Virus record (IMG/VR): IMGVR_UViG_3300010391_000280
Span: 1 to 59,616 of that record
Strand: one strand, 5' to 3'
Length of the DNA stretch: 59,616 nt
Source: a virus
Below, piece by piece: positions 12,794-20,530 of this stretch. The notes below the pieces were generated by a model, which was not told the origin of the DNA, did not search any database, and worked only from the letters and a program-made list of their open reading frames with translations. The translations under genes and the position numbers were made by a program. Position 1 is the stretch's first letter. Each line of letters opens with the position of its first letter.

Positions 12794-15369
12794 GCTGTCG
12801 CATAGATGAAGGCGGTAGTCCTAACTGCCCAAGAGCAGCTAATTGTAAAAGTGTAGAACTCAGAGGCAGATCGTTATTTAGTATAAATCAATATAAACAA
12901 AGAATTACAAATACCACTACAGCAGAGGGTGGTCCTTATAAAGTAGTTTTTGTTGCTGATTATCCTGATAGATGGGACGATAGAAACGGATTTATCGGTC
13001 ATGCTAGAGGTATTGATAAAATAATTGAATTTTGTAATAGAGCAAATATACCTCTCCAATCTGCCTATTTAACTTATCTAACTCGTTGCTTTACTTATAA
13101 AAAGCCTTCTATTCAAGAACAGAAGGCTTGCACTCCTTATACAGTTGAAGATATTGAACGATTGTCTCCTGAAGTTGTCGTCCTATTAGGATCGGCAGCT
13201 CAGAAATTGTTTAATCTTCATACTCAAGGAGGAGTAACTAAACTACGAGGGAAGCATTTCTCGCTGCCTATTCCTGGCGGCGATCCAAATAAAACATATT
13301 CAGTTGTTGCTACCTATGATCCGGCTATATTTTTTCATAGGTCTGATTCCTTTTTAGAGCAGAGAATTTTAGATGATTATCGAATGATTAAAAAACTGGC
13401 TGATAAGAAGGAAGTTGAAGAAAAGAATCAATTTGCTAAATATGAAGTATTAAAAACCATTGAAGATATAAAAGAATTCATTCATGAAGTAAAACAAAAG
13501 AATTTTTTTGCGTTTGATACTGAATCTCGTGGTTTACCTTGGACTAGAGAACCTCTAATTCTTATTTCCTTTTCCTTAGGGGAAGGAAGAAACTATATCC
13601 TTCCATTATATTATCATGATTCTACAGGAAGTCCTTGGCTATTACGCCCAGCGTTTTCCAGTAAAGCAAAAAATGAAATAATTATTCCTTTACTTAAAGA
13701 AATCTTTGAGAGTGAAGATATACATAAATCCGCTCATAATATAAAGTACGATTCTAATGTTATAAGAAAGTATTTAGGTTTACGTGTTAATGGATATATT
13801 TATGATACAATGTTGATGCATCATCTATTAAATGAACAGAAACCTCATGATCTTGAATATTTAATGGACATTGAGTTTGGCAGCCGCAATTACAGCCACA
13901 AAGTAGAAGCTATTGTAGGGAAGGGAAAAATATTAAAACAACAATATGATGCAATTCCTGATGATGTACTACACGAATACACTGCGACAGACGTAGAAGG
14001 TACTTATAAGTTAACTAAAATTTATGCCGCGAGATTACGTGAATCTCCTAAATTATGGAATCTATATTGGGAAGAAACTGCTCAGCTTTCAAAAATTCTA
14101 ACTGATTCTGAATGGTACGGGCATGAAGTAGATATGGATATTCACGCTAAGCTTGTTAACTCATATACAAGCGATGCAGCTTCTTTATTAAAAGAAATTG
14201 AAACTGATACTTGGAAAGACTTTAATCCTAATTCATCACAGGATGTCCAAAAAGTTATCATATCTTCTGGATTTGAAGAAGCCATTCGTGATAAAAAGAA
14301 TATGAGCGGGTATTCTACTGGTAAAGAAAAATTAATGATACTTCAGAAACAGTTGCCTATTGTTGATAAAATTATTAGCTATCGTAATACACAGAAAATG
14401 CTCGGTACCTATCTTGAGAATGTAACATATGATAGAGACTTAGATAATAGAATAAGATATAGTTTTTTTATTCATGGTTCTGAAACAGGCAGGCTTTCTT
14501 GTCGCTTTTTACATCAATTACCTAGAGTTGACGAAAAACGAAAAATAAACATGAGAGACATGCTTATTTCTGCGCCTGGGTATAGTCTAGTTTATTTCGA
14601 TTACGATCAAATCGAAATGAGGGTCTTGACAGAACTCAGCGGAGATAAAGAACTATCTAAAATTTTTTGTTATCCTGAAAAAGAAACCATTGATGTTCAT
14701 AGAGCAACAGCCGGTACCGTGCTTAGTATAGACTACAATAAAGTATCTAATTTTAATAGACAAGAAGTAGGAAAATCAGTAAATTTTGGAATTTCTTATG
14801 GTTCGGAAGGTCACAGACTAGTTGCAAAATGTCAATGGGAAGATCCTAAAGGTTATAGACATCCTATCACATGGGATATGTTTAATGCAGGAATGAATAG
14901 ATTTAAGTCTAAATATATTAGTTTAACAGAATTTCTTGAAATTCAACCTGATATTGCTAGACGAAATGGTAATAAATTAACTACCCCGTTTGGTAGAGAT
15001 CGCAGGATGGGAGGTAAACTAAGTGACCCCGTGGAAGGTGTTCGTAAAGCAGCAGAAAGAGAAATTGTTAATTTTATTATTCAATCTACTGCCGTGGCGA
15101 TTACTTATAGAAGCCTTATTATACTTGATTCTATCATACGCGCTTGGATTCGATCTGGTGAAGTTAAAGAAGGAGACATTAGATTAGTAAACACTGTCCA
15201 CGATTCAGGTATGTATGAAGTAAAAAATGAATATATTAATAAATGGACAGATGTTCTTAAAAAGACTTTAGTAAGACCTATAATTGAACTTAACAATAGA
15301 CAATTTCCATGCGCTATTGGTATAGGTCTTACTTCTACTAAAGCAGAGAAAGATAAAATTGCACAATAA
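12790..15369 (+). CDS. polA: DNA polymerase I with N-terminal uracil-DNA-glycosylase-like domain
   Basis: 859 residues. Residues 1-205 resemble family 4/5 uracil-DNA glycosylase: VVFVADYPDRWDD for the GEAPGxxED loop, C13, C19, C100 and C114 as likely 4Fe-4S ligands, VVVLLGSAAQKLF, and TYDPA where active enzymes have xxHPS, so D177 replaces the motif-2 His. Residues 235-410 are the 3'-5' exonuclease (D243/E245, D321, Y397/D401). The polymerase has motif A DYDQIEMR (D604), motif B with R657, K662, F666, Y670, and motif C VHDS (D805), with Ser in place of the usual Glu. No 5'-3' exonuclease is present. It is the replicative polymerase. The glycosylase part may sense uracil rather than excise it (inference). 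Confidence 0.9.
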   Translation: MSCRIDEGGSPNCPRAANCKSVELRGRSLFSINQYKQRITNTTTAEGGPYKVVFVADYPDRWDDRNGFIGHARGIDKIIEFCNRANIPLQSAYLTYLTRCFTYKKPSIQEQKACTPYTVEDIERLSPEVVVLLGSAAQKLFNLHTQGGVTKLRGKHFSLPIPGGDPNKTYSVVATYDPAIFFHRSDSFLEQRILDDYRMIKKLADKKEVEEKNQFAKYEVLKTIEDIKEFIHEVKQKNFFAFDTESRGLPWTREPLILISFSLGEGRNYILPLYYHDSTGSPWLLRPAFSSKAKNEIIIPLLKEIFESEDIHKSAHNIKYDSNVIRKYLGLRVNGYIYDTMLMHHLLNEQKPHDLEYLMDIEFGSRNYSHKVEAIVGKGKILKQQYDAIPDDVLHEYTATDVEGTYKLTKIYAARLRESPKLWNLYWEETAQLSKILTDSEWYGHEVDMDIHAKLVNSYTSDAASLLKEIETDTWKDFNPNSSQDVQKVIISSGFEEAIRDKKNMSGYSTGKEKLMILQKQLPIVDKIISYRNTQKMLGTYLENVTYDRDLDNRIRYSFFIHGSETGRLSCRFLHQLPRVDEKRKINMRDMLISAPGYSLVYFDYDQIEMRVLTELSGDKELSKIFCYPEKETIDVHRATAGTVLSIDYNKVSNFNRQEVGKSVNFGISYGSEGHRLVAKCQWEDPKGYRHPITWDMFNAGMNRFKSKYISLTEFLEIQPDIARRNGNKLTTPFGRDRRMGGKLSDPVEGVRKAAEREIVNFIIQSTAVAITYRSLIILDSIIRAWIRSGEVKEGDIRLVNTVHDSGMYEVKNEYINKWTDVLKKTLVRPIIELNNRQFPCAIGIGLTSTKAEKDKIAQ

Positions 15370-15379
15370 AGGAGAATAA

Positions 15380-15817
15380 ATGGAATTGATTAATAATCTG
15401 TTTCATGTTGATACAGATCAAGGTATAAGGTTAATTGAAATTAATTCTGACGATTTTTCTATTGATGAAATGAATATAGAATCTGAATTATGTAAAGCAG
15501 GTGTTTTACTTTGTTACTATAGTGATTTGGCTGCTGAATTAGATGCAAAAGCCGCCAACCTTAAGAACAAGGCCGATGAAGTAAGGGGGAAACAAGCAAT
15601 TGAATTGAGAAAAGTTCATACAGGATCTAGGCTTACTGAAAATATGCTTGATGAAATGATTGTAACGTCTCCCGGATATCAAACAATTCGTAGTCTTTTG
15701 GTTGAGGCTCAAAAAGAAGCATTTAAAGCAAGTAACCTCTTCAAATCAATGAATCAACGGGTGGAGTGCCTCAAGGCTTTGTCGTATAGGCAAGGAAAGC
15801 AAGAGAAAGTTTTTTAA
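15380..15817 (+). CDS. Hypothetical coiled-coil protein, 145 aa
   Basis: The C-terminal two thirds are strongly helical (YYSDLAAELDAKAANLKNKADEVRG; LLVEAQKEAFKASNLFKSM). RLTENMLDEMIVTSPGYQ is a distinctive segment. Size, helicity and position between polymerase and SSB would fit a UvsY-like recombination mediator that loads RecA/UvsX onto SSB-coated DNA, and both partners are encoded nearby, but no diagnostic motif is visible, so this is inference. It has a good ribosome binding site (AAAGGAGAATAAATG). Confidence 0.6.
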   Translation: MELINNLFHVDTDQGIRLIEINSDDFSIDEMNIESELCKAGVLLCYYSDLAAELDAKAANLKNKADEVRGKQAIELRKVHTGSRLTENMLDEMIVTSPGYQTIRSLLVEAQKEAFKASNLFKSMNQRVECLKALSYRQGKQEKVF

Positions 15818-15825
15818 AAAAGCAG

Positions 15826-15854
15826 TTGACAAATGACACAAAAAAGCAGATAAT
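15826..15854 (+). promoter_or_regulatory. Promoter of the CAGATAnT family (site 3), upstream of ssb
   Basis: -35 TTGACA at 15826-15831, 17-nt spacer with an A-run, -10 GATAAT at 15849-15854 in the context AGCAGATAATTC. The predicted start near 15861 is followed at once by a small hairpin, GCGG 15863-15866 with CCGC 15872-15875. GGAC 15865-15868 can instead pair with GTCC 15889-15892 beside the AAAGGAG ribosome binding site. Such a leader would suit autogenous control of an SSB, as known for T4 gene 32. Confidence 0.75.
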
Positions 15855-15897
15855 TCTCATGAGCGGACAACCCGCCCAAAGCAAAGGAGTCCTATAA

Positions 15898-16650
15898 ATG
15901 ACTGATGCAAATGGTTTTTTCCCGGTTAATCAAAACGAAGTAGACAAGCAATCAGGCGTCCAGCCTTTTCTATTTCTAAAGGAAGGTATCACCCAAATCA
16001 GGGTGCTTCCTCCCTATTCTAATAAAGGTGTCTGGGCTCGCGAAATTCGTGAGCATAGCCTAACTATTGAAGGCAAGTTTATGACCTTTACTTGCCCTAA
16101 ATATCACGATAGCGATCCTTGTCCTTTTTGTGAGGAAGGTGCAAATCTTCATTCTCAAGGTACTGAGGAGAGCGTTGAAGCTTCAAAAGTACTTAGACCT
16201 AAGCGTTCATTTCTTTTCAATGTTCTAGTATACTCTGCTCCTGGAGATCAACTCTCACTTCGATCAGGAGTAAAAGTACTCAAGACTGGTATTACTGTTC
16301 AACGCCAAGTTTTTGATCTTGATCAGGACGCAGCCGGCGGTTGGGGTAATATTTATGATCTTGAGAAGGGGTTTGATCTTAGAATTACTGCAAAAGGCGC
16401 CGGTAGGTCGAGAGAGTATATTATAAAGGGCGTGCCAGGTCGAACTAATGTATTGGAGCAACTTAAAATTCAAGGAGTCAGTATTGAATTGAAACCTGTT
16501 AATCTTGATGAGCTTCTTCCTTGTCAACCCTACGACAAGTTGCAGCGCGCGCTTCAGGATTCCCGTAGCGTTTTAAATACTGCTCCTACTGATTCAGGCG
16601 TACATGACCCATCATCTAAGATGGCTCCTCCTAGTGGAGGACCAGTTTAA
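15898..16650 (+). CDS. Single-stranded DNA-binding protein (T4 gp32-like)
   Basis: 250 residues. The core shows a zinc site TCPKYHDSDPCPFC (C66, H70, C75, C78), the C/H-x-C-x2-C arrangement of gp32-like SSBs, flanked by an OB-type beta region (QIRVLPPYSNKGVWARE; RSFLFNVLVYS). The C-terminal tail is flexible and Pro/Ser/Gly-rich; it is less acidic than in gp32. It coats single-stranded DNA for polymerase, recombinase and helicase. Its own promoter and leader imply abundant, possibly self-regulated expression. Confidence 0.85.
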   Translation: MTDANGFFPVNQNEVDKQSGVQPFLFLKEGITQIRVLPPYSNKGVWAREIREHSLTIEGKFMTFTCPKYHDSDPCPFCEEGANLHSQGTEESVEASKVLRPKRSFLFNVLVYSAPGDQLSLRSGVKVLKTGITVQRQVFDLDQDAAGGWGNIYDLEKGFDLRITAKGAGRSREYIIKGVPGRTNVLEQLKIQGVSIELKPVNLDELLPCQPYDKLQRALQDSRSVLNTAPTDSGVHDPSSKMAPPSGGPV

Positions 16651-16916
16651 TGTGGTATCCTCAAGGACAAACTGTATTTGTCAAAAAATCGGTTCCTAAG
16701 GAAATAACTGATGGTGGAATTGTTCTTCCTAATGCTCAGCAAGAATTGACTCTTGAAGGCACTGTTATTCTTGTATCTGATGGTTTTGGAGTTTATAAAG
16801 GAAAAAAGGTATTGTTTAGTAAATTTTCTGGGTCTGAAGTTAAGGTTGGCAGCGAGTCGCTGTTAATTATGAGAGTGGAAGATATACTCGCAGTTTGGAC
16901 TGATGAAACATTGTAA
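16650..16916 (+). CDS. GroES-like co-chaperonin
   Basis: 88 residues. It aligns along its length with GroES: a mobile-loop region DGGIVLPNAQQELTLEG (GroES has TAGGIVLxxxxxxxPxxG), then VILVSDGFGVYKGKKVLFSKFSGSEVKVG and LLIMRVEDILAV. It should cap host GroEL to fold phage proteins, as T4 gp31 does, most plausibly the major capsid protein. It is translationally coupled to ssb (TAATG overlap). Slightly shorter than bacterial GroES (about 95). Assignment is firm. Confidence 0.88.
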   Translation: MWYPQGQTVFVKKSVPKEITDGGIVLPNAQQELTLEGTVILVSDGFGVYKGKKVLFSKFSGSEVKVGSESLLIMRVEDILAVWTDETL

Positions 16917-17352
16917 TAAATGTAATTCCGATAAATTTCCAGGTGACTTCTATAAAAACAAAAAAGCTAAAGATGGTTTACATTCTTGGTGTAAAGAGTG
17001 CTGTAGGGTATATCACCAAACAGAACACTATTTAAAAATAAGAAATAAATATCAAAAATCCGAAGCTGGAAAAGTTAGCAAAAAGAAATATCAACAATCA
17101 GATGGATATAAATTACTGAGGAAAAGAAACCATGTAAAACGTAATTACAATATAGATATAAAAGACATTCCAAATAAGTGTCAAGTTTGTGATTCTGGTG
17201 GTAAGATTAGTGTGGATCACTGTCATAGGACAGGAAAAGTTAGAGGTTTCCTCTGTCAAAATTGCAATGTTACATTGGGAATGGCAAAAGACGATATTTC
17301 AAGGCTACAAAAATTGATAAACTATTTAAATAAGGAAGAGGAAAATGTTTAG
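16903..17352 (+). CDS. Recombination endonuclease VII-like HNH nuclease
   Basis: 149 residues. An N-terminal zinc element (CNKCNSDKFPGDFYKNK ... WCKECC) precedes a basic linker. The C-terminal nuclease part has CQVC, DHCHRTGKVRGFLCQNCNVTLG and a helical end, the exact signature of endonuclease VII (CxxC ... DHxHxTGxxRGxLCxxCNxxLG). It resolves Holliday junctions and mismatched branches before packaging. It overlaps the GroES-like gene by 14 nt. Assignment is firm. Confidence 0.88.
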   Translation: MKHCNKCNSDKFPGDFYKNKKAKDGLHSWCKECCRVYHQTEHYLKIRNKYQKSEAGKVSKKKYQQSDGYKLLRKRNHVKRNYNIDIKDIPNKCQVCDSGGKISVDHCHRTGKVRGFLCQNCNVTLGMAKDDISRLQKLINYLNKEEENV

Positions 17353-17677
17353 TACGAAGACTGTAACGGTAGATAAGGTTACCGAGCTTGTTACCAATTA
17401 CAAGAATGGAAATATTACACTTACTAGTATTGCTATGGAGCTTGGTTGTTCTGTTCCTACAGCCGCCCGCCTCCTCAAGAAGGAGGGAGTGGTAATGCGT
17501 GGAAAGGGGCGGCCCAAGGGGAGTAAAACGGTAAATCGCAAGCCTAAAGTTGTGACCTTTAAGCAGGTTGTAAATCCTGAAGTAAACGATACGCTTCCTG
17601 TTTCTGATAAGAAGCTGCTAGTGGATTCTGGGGACTTCGCTGCTTTTCAAAAGCGCGTACTTAATTACGCCAAATAA
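17345..17677 (+). CDS. Helix-turn-helix protein with AT-hook
   Basis: 110 residues. Residues about 25-48 form a resolvase-like helix-turn-helix (NITLTSIAMELGCSVPTAARLLKKEG). It is followed by GKGRPKGSK (53-61), an AT-hook core (GRPKG) that binds the minor groove of AT-rich DNA. The tail is basic and then mixed. It is a probable DNA-binding regulator or nucleoid-type protein and suits an AT-rich genome. Its overlap with the endonuclease VII gene suggests co-translation. Confidence 0.7.
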   Translation: MFSTKTVTVDKVTELVTNYKNGNITLTSIAMELGCSVPTAARLLKKEGVVMRGKGRPKGSKTVNRKPKVVTFKQVVNPEVNDTLPVSDKKLLVDSGDFAAFQKRVLNYAK

Positions 17678-17686
17678 TCTAAGTAA

Positions 17687-17746
17687 TTCTTCCCGAGTGA
17701 AGTTGCTGCGGTACAAGACTGTAGGGCGGTTAACTGACGGGAAGAA
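17687..17746 (+). other. 60-nt stem-loop element in the leader of the next gene
   Basis: TTCTTCCCG (17687-17695) pairs perfectly with CGGGAAGAA (17738-17746), enclosing a 42-nt interior that holds AGTT/AACT (17701-17704 with 17732-17735) and TACA/TGTA (17712-17715 with 17720-17723) as nested helices. The element ends a few bases before the CAGGAGAAATTT ribosome binding site of the gene at 17765. No U-run follows. It is a likely structured leader or processing site. Confidence 0.55.
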
Positions 17747-17764
17747 AGAATTCAGGAGAAATTT

Positions 17765-18064
17765 ATGTGGCCGTTTAAGCGTGAAGTTGAAATTGAATTG
17801 GTTTCTCATATTAAGAGCGTGCGAAGGACAATTTATCTTACTGATAAGTCAACTATTGTTTCATATATGCAGGAAGTCGGAACAGCCAGAGAGGGTGCCC
17901 CTCCTCCGGCTAACTATCACTTTGAAGCCCGTACGAGACATAATGATGAATGGGATAGCTCGTGGAGTCATTCTAATGACAGCTTTTTCCTTAGGGGCAG
18001 TGACCCGACAGCCTTAATAAGGCGAGACATGATTACCAAAATTACATATGAAGTAGTAGAATAG
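17765..18064 (+). CDS. Hypothetical protein, 99 aa
   Basis: ATG at 17765 follows a strong AGGAG. The protein is soluble and beta-rich (VEIELVSHIKSVRRTIYLTDKSTIVSYM; YHFEARTRHNDEWDSSW), with a segment rich in Asp/Ser/Trp. No family is recognised. Its TAG overlaps the GTG start of the recombinase gene, so the two are likely coupled. Function is unknown. Confidence 0.6.
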   Translation: MWPFKREVEIELVSHIKSVRRTIYLTDKSTIVSYMQEVGTAREGAPPPANYHFEARTRHNDEWDSSWSHSNDSFFLRGSDPTALIRRDMITKITYEVVE

Positions 18065-19134
18065 TGCCAACATTTGACGATTTATTTTCCAAAATAAATA
18101 AAGATATTGCTAAAGATCCTGGTTGTTCAGTTAAAAGGCCCGGGGATATAACGCTCAGTAGTCGTATTCCGTATGGAATTCCATCAGGAATTCCTGAGTT
18201 AGAATTGGCCATTGGGAGACCTGGTATACCTGCTGGTCGAATTACAGAATTGTATGGGTTTGAACGATCTGGAAAAACTACGGCTGCTTTACATATTCTC
18301 GCATCCGCCCAGAGAATGGGTGGCGGCGGCATGTATATTGATTCTGAATCTACTTGGGACGAAGAGCGGGCTATTCAACTCGGGGTCGATCCAGATAAAA
18401 ATTTAATAATTGGTGAAGTTCAAAATATTGAAGGTATTTTTAGATTACTGCTTTCTTCTCTAGATAATCTCAGAGAAGTAGGGCTTACTAAACCGTTTGT
18501 TTTTGTTGTTGATTCAATTACTGGTGTTGAATCTGAAGTTAACGATGACGCCAAAAAATTCGGCAAAGAAGCTAGAGTAGGCCAAGACGCTAGACTTATT
18601 CGTAGAGGAGTGAGGTTGACAAATAAGAAGATAGCTGAAACCAAAGCAGCCGCTATCTTTATTAATCATGCTATATCCAATATCAATAGTAATCCTTTTG
18701 CCCCACAATCTACTGCTGCTGGTGGTAGAGCACTTAAATTATTTTCTACTCTTCGTATACAATTTAGTCAGGGATCTGAAATTCAAGATAAGAGAGGCGA
18801 GAAAGGGGAAATCCGCCTTCGTCATGGTATGACTTCAAACATTAAGGTAGAGAAATTAAAAGGATCTAAATTAATGTTTCAATTTTTTCAGTTAGATCTT
18901 TTAGATGAAGGCGGGTTTGATACTGCTTCTTCTTTGCTTAAAGCAGGCGTACATACAGGATGGATAGAAAAAGAGAACCCTAAAACGTATAAACTAGGAG
19001 ATCATGAATTTCCTGAAGCTGATTGGCGGTCTGTGATTTCAATTCTCGGTGGAAAAGATGTAGCTTATGAATCTTGGCTTAAATGGTGCCTTGAAAATAA
19101 AAAACTTAATCTTTGGGCTAATTGGAATGGCTAA
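18064..19134 (+). CDS. RecA/UvsX-type recombinase
   Basis: 356 residues, GTG start at 18064 overlapping the upstream TAG. Walker A is GFERSGKTT, followed by a RecA-like MYIDSE, Walker B FVFVVDSITG, and FINHAISN where RecA has FINQ (the gamma-phosphate sensor region). A Gly-rich TAAGGRALKLFSTLRIQ matches the L2/DNA-binding area. It forms filaments on ssDNA and drives strand exchange, working with the SSB, SbcCD and endonuclease VII encoded in the same arm. Assignment is firm; it is divergent from bacterial RecA. Confidence 0.9.
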   Translation: MPTFDDLFSKINKDIAKDPGCSVKRPGDITLSSRIPYGIPSGIPELELAIGRPGIPAGRITELYGFERSGKTTAALHILASAQRMGGGGMYIDSESTWDEERAIQLGVDPDKNLIIGEVQNIEGIFRLLLSSLDNLREVGLTKPFVFVVDSITGVESEVNDDAKKFGKEARVGQDARLIRRGVRLTNKKIAETKAAAIFINHAISNINSNPFAPQSTAAGGRALKLFSTLRIQFSQGSEIQDKRGEKGEIRLRHGMTSNIKVEKLKGSKLMFQFFQLDLLDEGGFDTASSLLKAGVHTGWIEKENPKTYKLGDHEFPEADWRSVISILGGKDVAYESWLKWCLENKKLNLWANWNG

Positions 19135-19211
19135 TCCTGCGCAGATCGTGTAACTAGCCATATCGTAGAACCGTCTGGCATGCTCAGGTATGCCTCTGAG
19201 GAGATGGAGCC

Positions 19212-19517
19212 GTGAACGAAACTTACCTGATCGTGCCGCCCTGTGCGGAATGCGAGCACCTGCGCGCCGAGGTGAAGGCTTTGCATGAGGTGGAGCACGT
19301 CGAGCTAGCCCACTTGCGCGCCGAGGTGGCCGAGCTGCGACGTGAAAACACGCGCATTGCATTGGGCCAGCCAGCCGTAGAAGCAAACATCAAGCTACGC
19401 GAAGAGATAGACGTAGTGCGCAGCGAACTCGACGCAGCCCGCAGAGAGAGAGATCGCTATCTGGAGAGGTTGGACCGTATCATCAAAGCTTGGTCCAGCG
19501 AGGCAAACTTGCCATGA
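19212..19517 (+). CDS. GC-rich coiled-coil protein, 101 aa (probable recent import)
   Basis: A GTG at 19212 lies behind GAGGAGATGGAGC. After a short head with CAEC, residues about 15-95 are an almost uninterrupted charged coiled coil (HLRAEVKALHEVEHVELAHL; LRRENTRIA; SELDAARRERDRYLERLDR). Codon use is strikingly GC-rich (GCGCGC, GAGCTGCGACG), unlike the AT-rich genes on both sides, and the change is abrupt at about 19135 and 19513. It therefore looks like an insertion between recombinase and sbcD. Function is unknown. Confidence 0.6.
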   Translation: MNETYLIVPPCAECEHLRAEVKALHEVEHVELAHLRAEVAELRRENTRIALGQPAVEANIKLREEIDVVRSELDAARRERDRYLERLDRIIKAWSSEANLP

Positions 19518-20530
19518 AAGTACTCATTTTTTCAGATATACATTTCCATAATTGGAGCTATGGAGCTTCATATGAAAATGGTTGGAATAGCAGATTACTT
19601 GATCAAAAAAAAGTATGTGATCAATTAGTTGATCTTTCTTATCGTCATAATGTTGATTATGTGATTTTTTGTGGTGATTTATTTCATACTCATGGCAAAA
19701 TTGAATCTGGTCCCCTTTATATAGCCTCTGATTTATTTTCTAGATTTAAAAAACCTGATCGTAAAATAATAGTTCTCGTGGGAAACCATGATCTTGGCAT
19801 CAAAAAGGGCGCAACATCAGTTGATTGGTTAGCTAAACTTGATGTAAAAATAGTACACGACACTTACATAAACGATAAATTTGGATTTATAGCTTATACT
19901 GATAATGAGCAATCATTTAAAGATAGTTGTTTTAAATTAAAAGAACATAACTTAGATTATTGGTTTTTACACCAAGGAGTTAAAAACGTTCCTGTTGGAT
20001 CTGATTTTGTTGTTCCTAATGAATTTTCTTTTGATATTCCTGAGAATCTTAAAATGGTTTTTACTGGACATTATCATAATCATACGCAAGTTATTGATAG
20101 ACCTATTACGATAATAGGCTCCCCTATGCAATTTAATTGGTCAGATACAGAAAAAACTCGCGGTTGTATTATTTTAGATACTTGGACTCATGAATGGAAA
20201 TTTCATCCTTTAGACTCTCCTAAATTCATTGCTTTAAAGGGCCTAGATAGTTTTTTTAATGCTAATAATGTCGAAAATAATTTTGTAAAAATAACAGAAG
20301 AAATCCCTATTATTTTTATGGATGAAATTAGATCAAAGTTAATGGAAGCAGGTGCCCGGGCTGTTGAGTTTTCATTCAAAGCATCTAAAGCTAAAGTAGG
20401 AATGACTACTAATGTATTTGATATAAATTCTCTTATTAAACGTTATATAAATTTAAACAAAGTAGATAATAAAGGCCAAAATATAGCTGATCAATTGCGA
20501 GAAGGAAATTATGCGCCTCCAGCGGATTGA
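19514..20530 (+). CDS. sbcD: SbcD/gp47-like exonuclease subunit
   Basis: 338 residues from ATG 19514, which overlaps the upstream stop (ATGA). An earlier in-frame GTG-like start at 19490 would fall in GC-rich sequence and add eight non-homologous residues, so it is rejected. Metallophosphoesterase motifs appear in order: SDIHFH, GDLFH, VGNHD and GHYHNH. With the SbcC-like ATPase encoded next it forms an Mre11/Rad50-type nuclease that processes DNA ends and hairpins for recombination or host DNA turnover. Confidence 0.9.
   Translation: MKVLIFSDIHFHNWSYGASYENGWNSRLLDQKKVCDQLVDLSYRHNVDYVIFCGDLFHTHGKIESGPLYIASDLFSRFKKPDRKIIVLVGNHDLGIKKGATSVDWLAKLDVKIVHDTYINDKFGFIAYTDNEQSFKDSCFKLKEHNLDYWFLHQGVKNVPVGSDFVVPNEFSFDIPENLKMVFTGHYHNHTQVIDRPITIIGSPMQFNWSDTEKTRGCIILDTWTHEWKFHPLDSPKFIALKGLDSFFNANNVENNFVKITEEIPIIFMDEIRSKLMEAGARAVEFSFKASKAKVGMTTNVFDINSLIKRYINLNKVDNKGQNIADQLREGNYAPPAD

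Noticed and set aside
17697-18017. 106-codon frame overlapping the 17765 gene
   Set aside because: The frame at 17765 has a strong AGGAG site and couples to the recombinase gene; this one starts inside the stem-loop element and has no ribosome binding site.
18613-18640. TTGACA at 18613 as a seventh promoter
   Set aside because: It lies within the recombinase coding sequence and has no CAGATAnT element at 17 nt; the hexamer is explained by codons.
19490-19513. Longer sbcD start adding eight residues
   Set aside because: The extension lies in the GC-rich cassette and adds residues before MKVLIFSDIH, which is the normal beginning of the family; ATG 19514 overlaps the upstream stop in the usual way.
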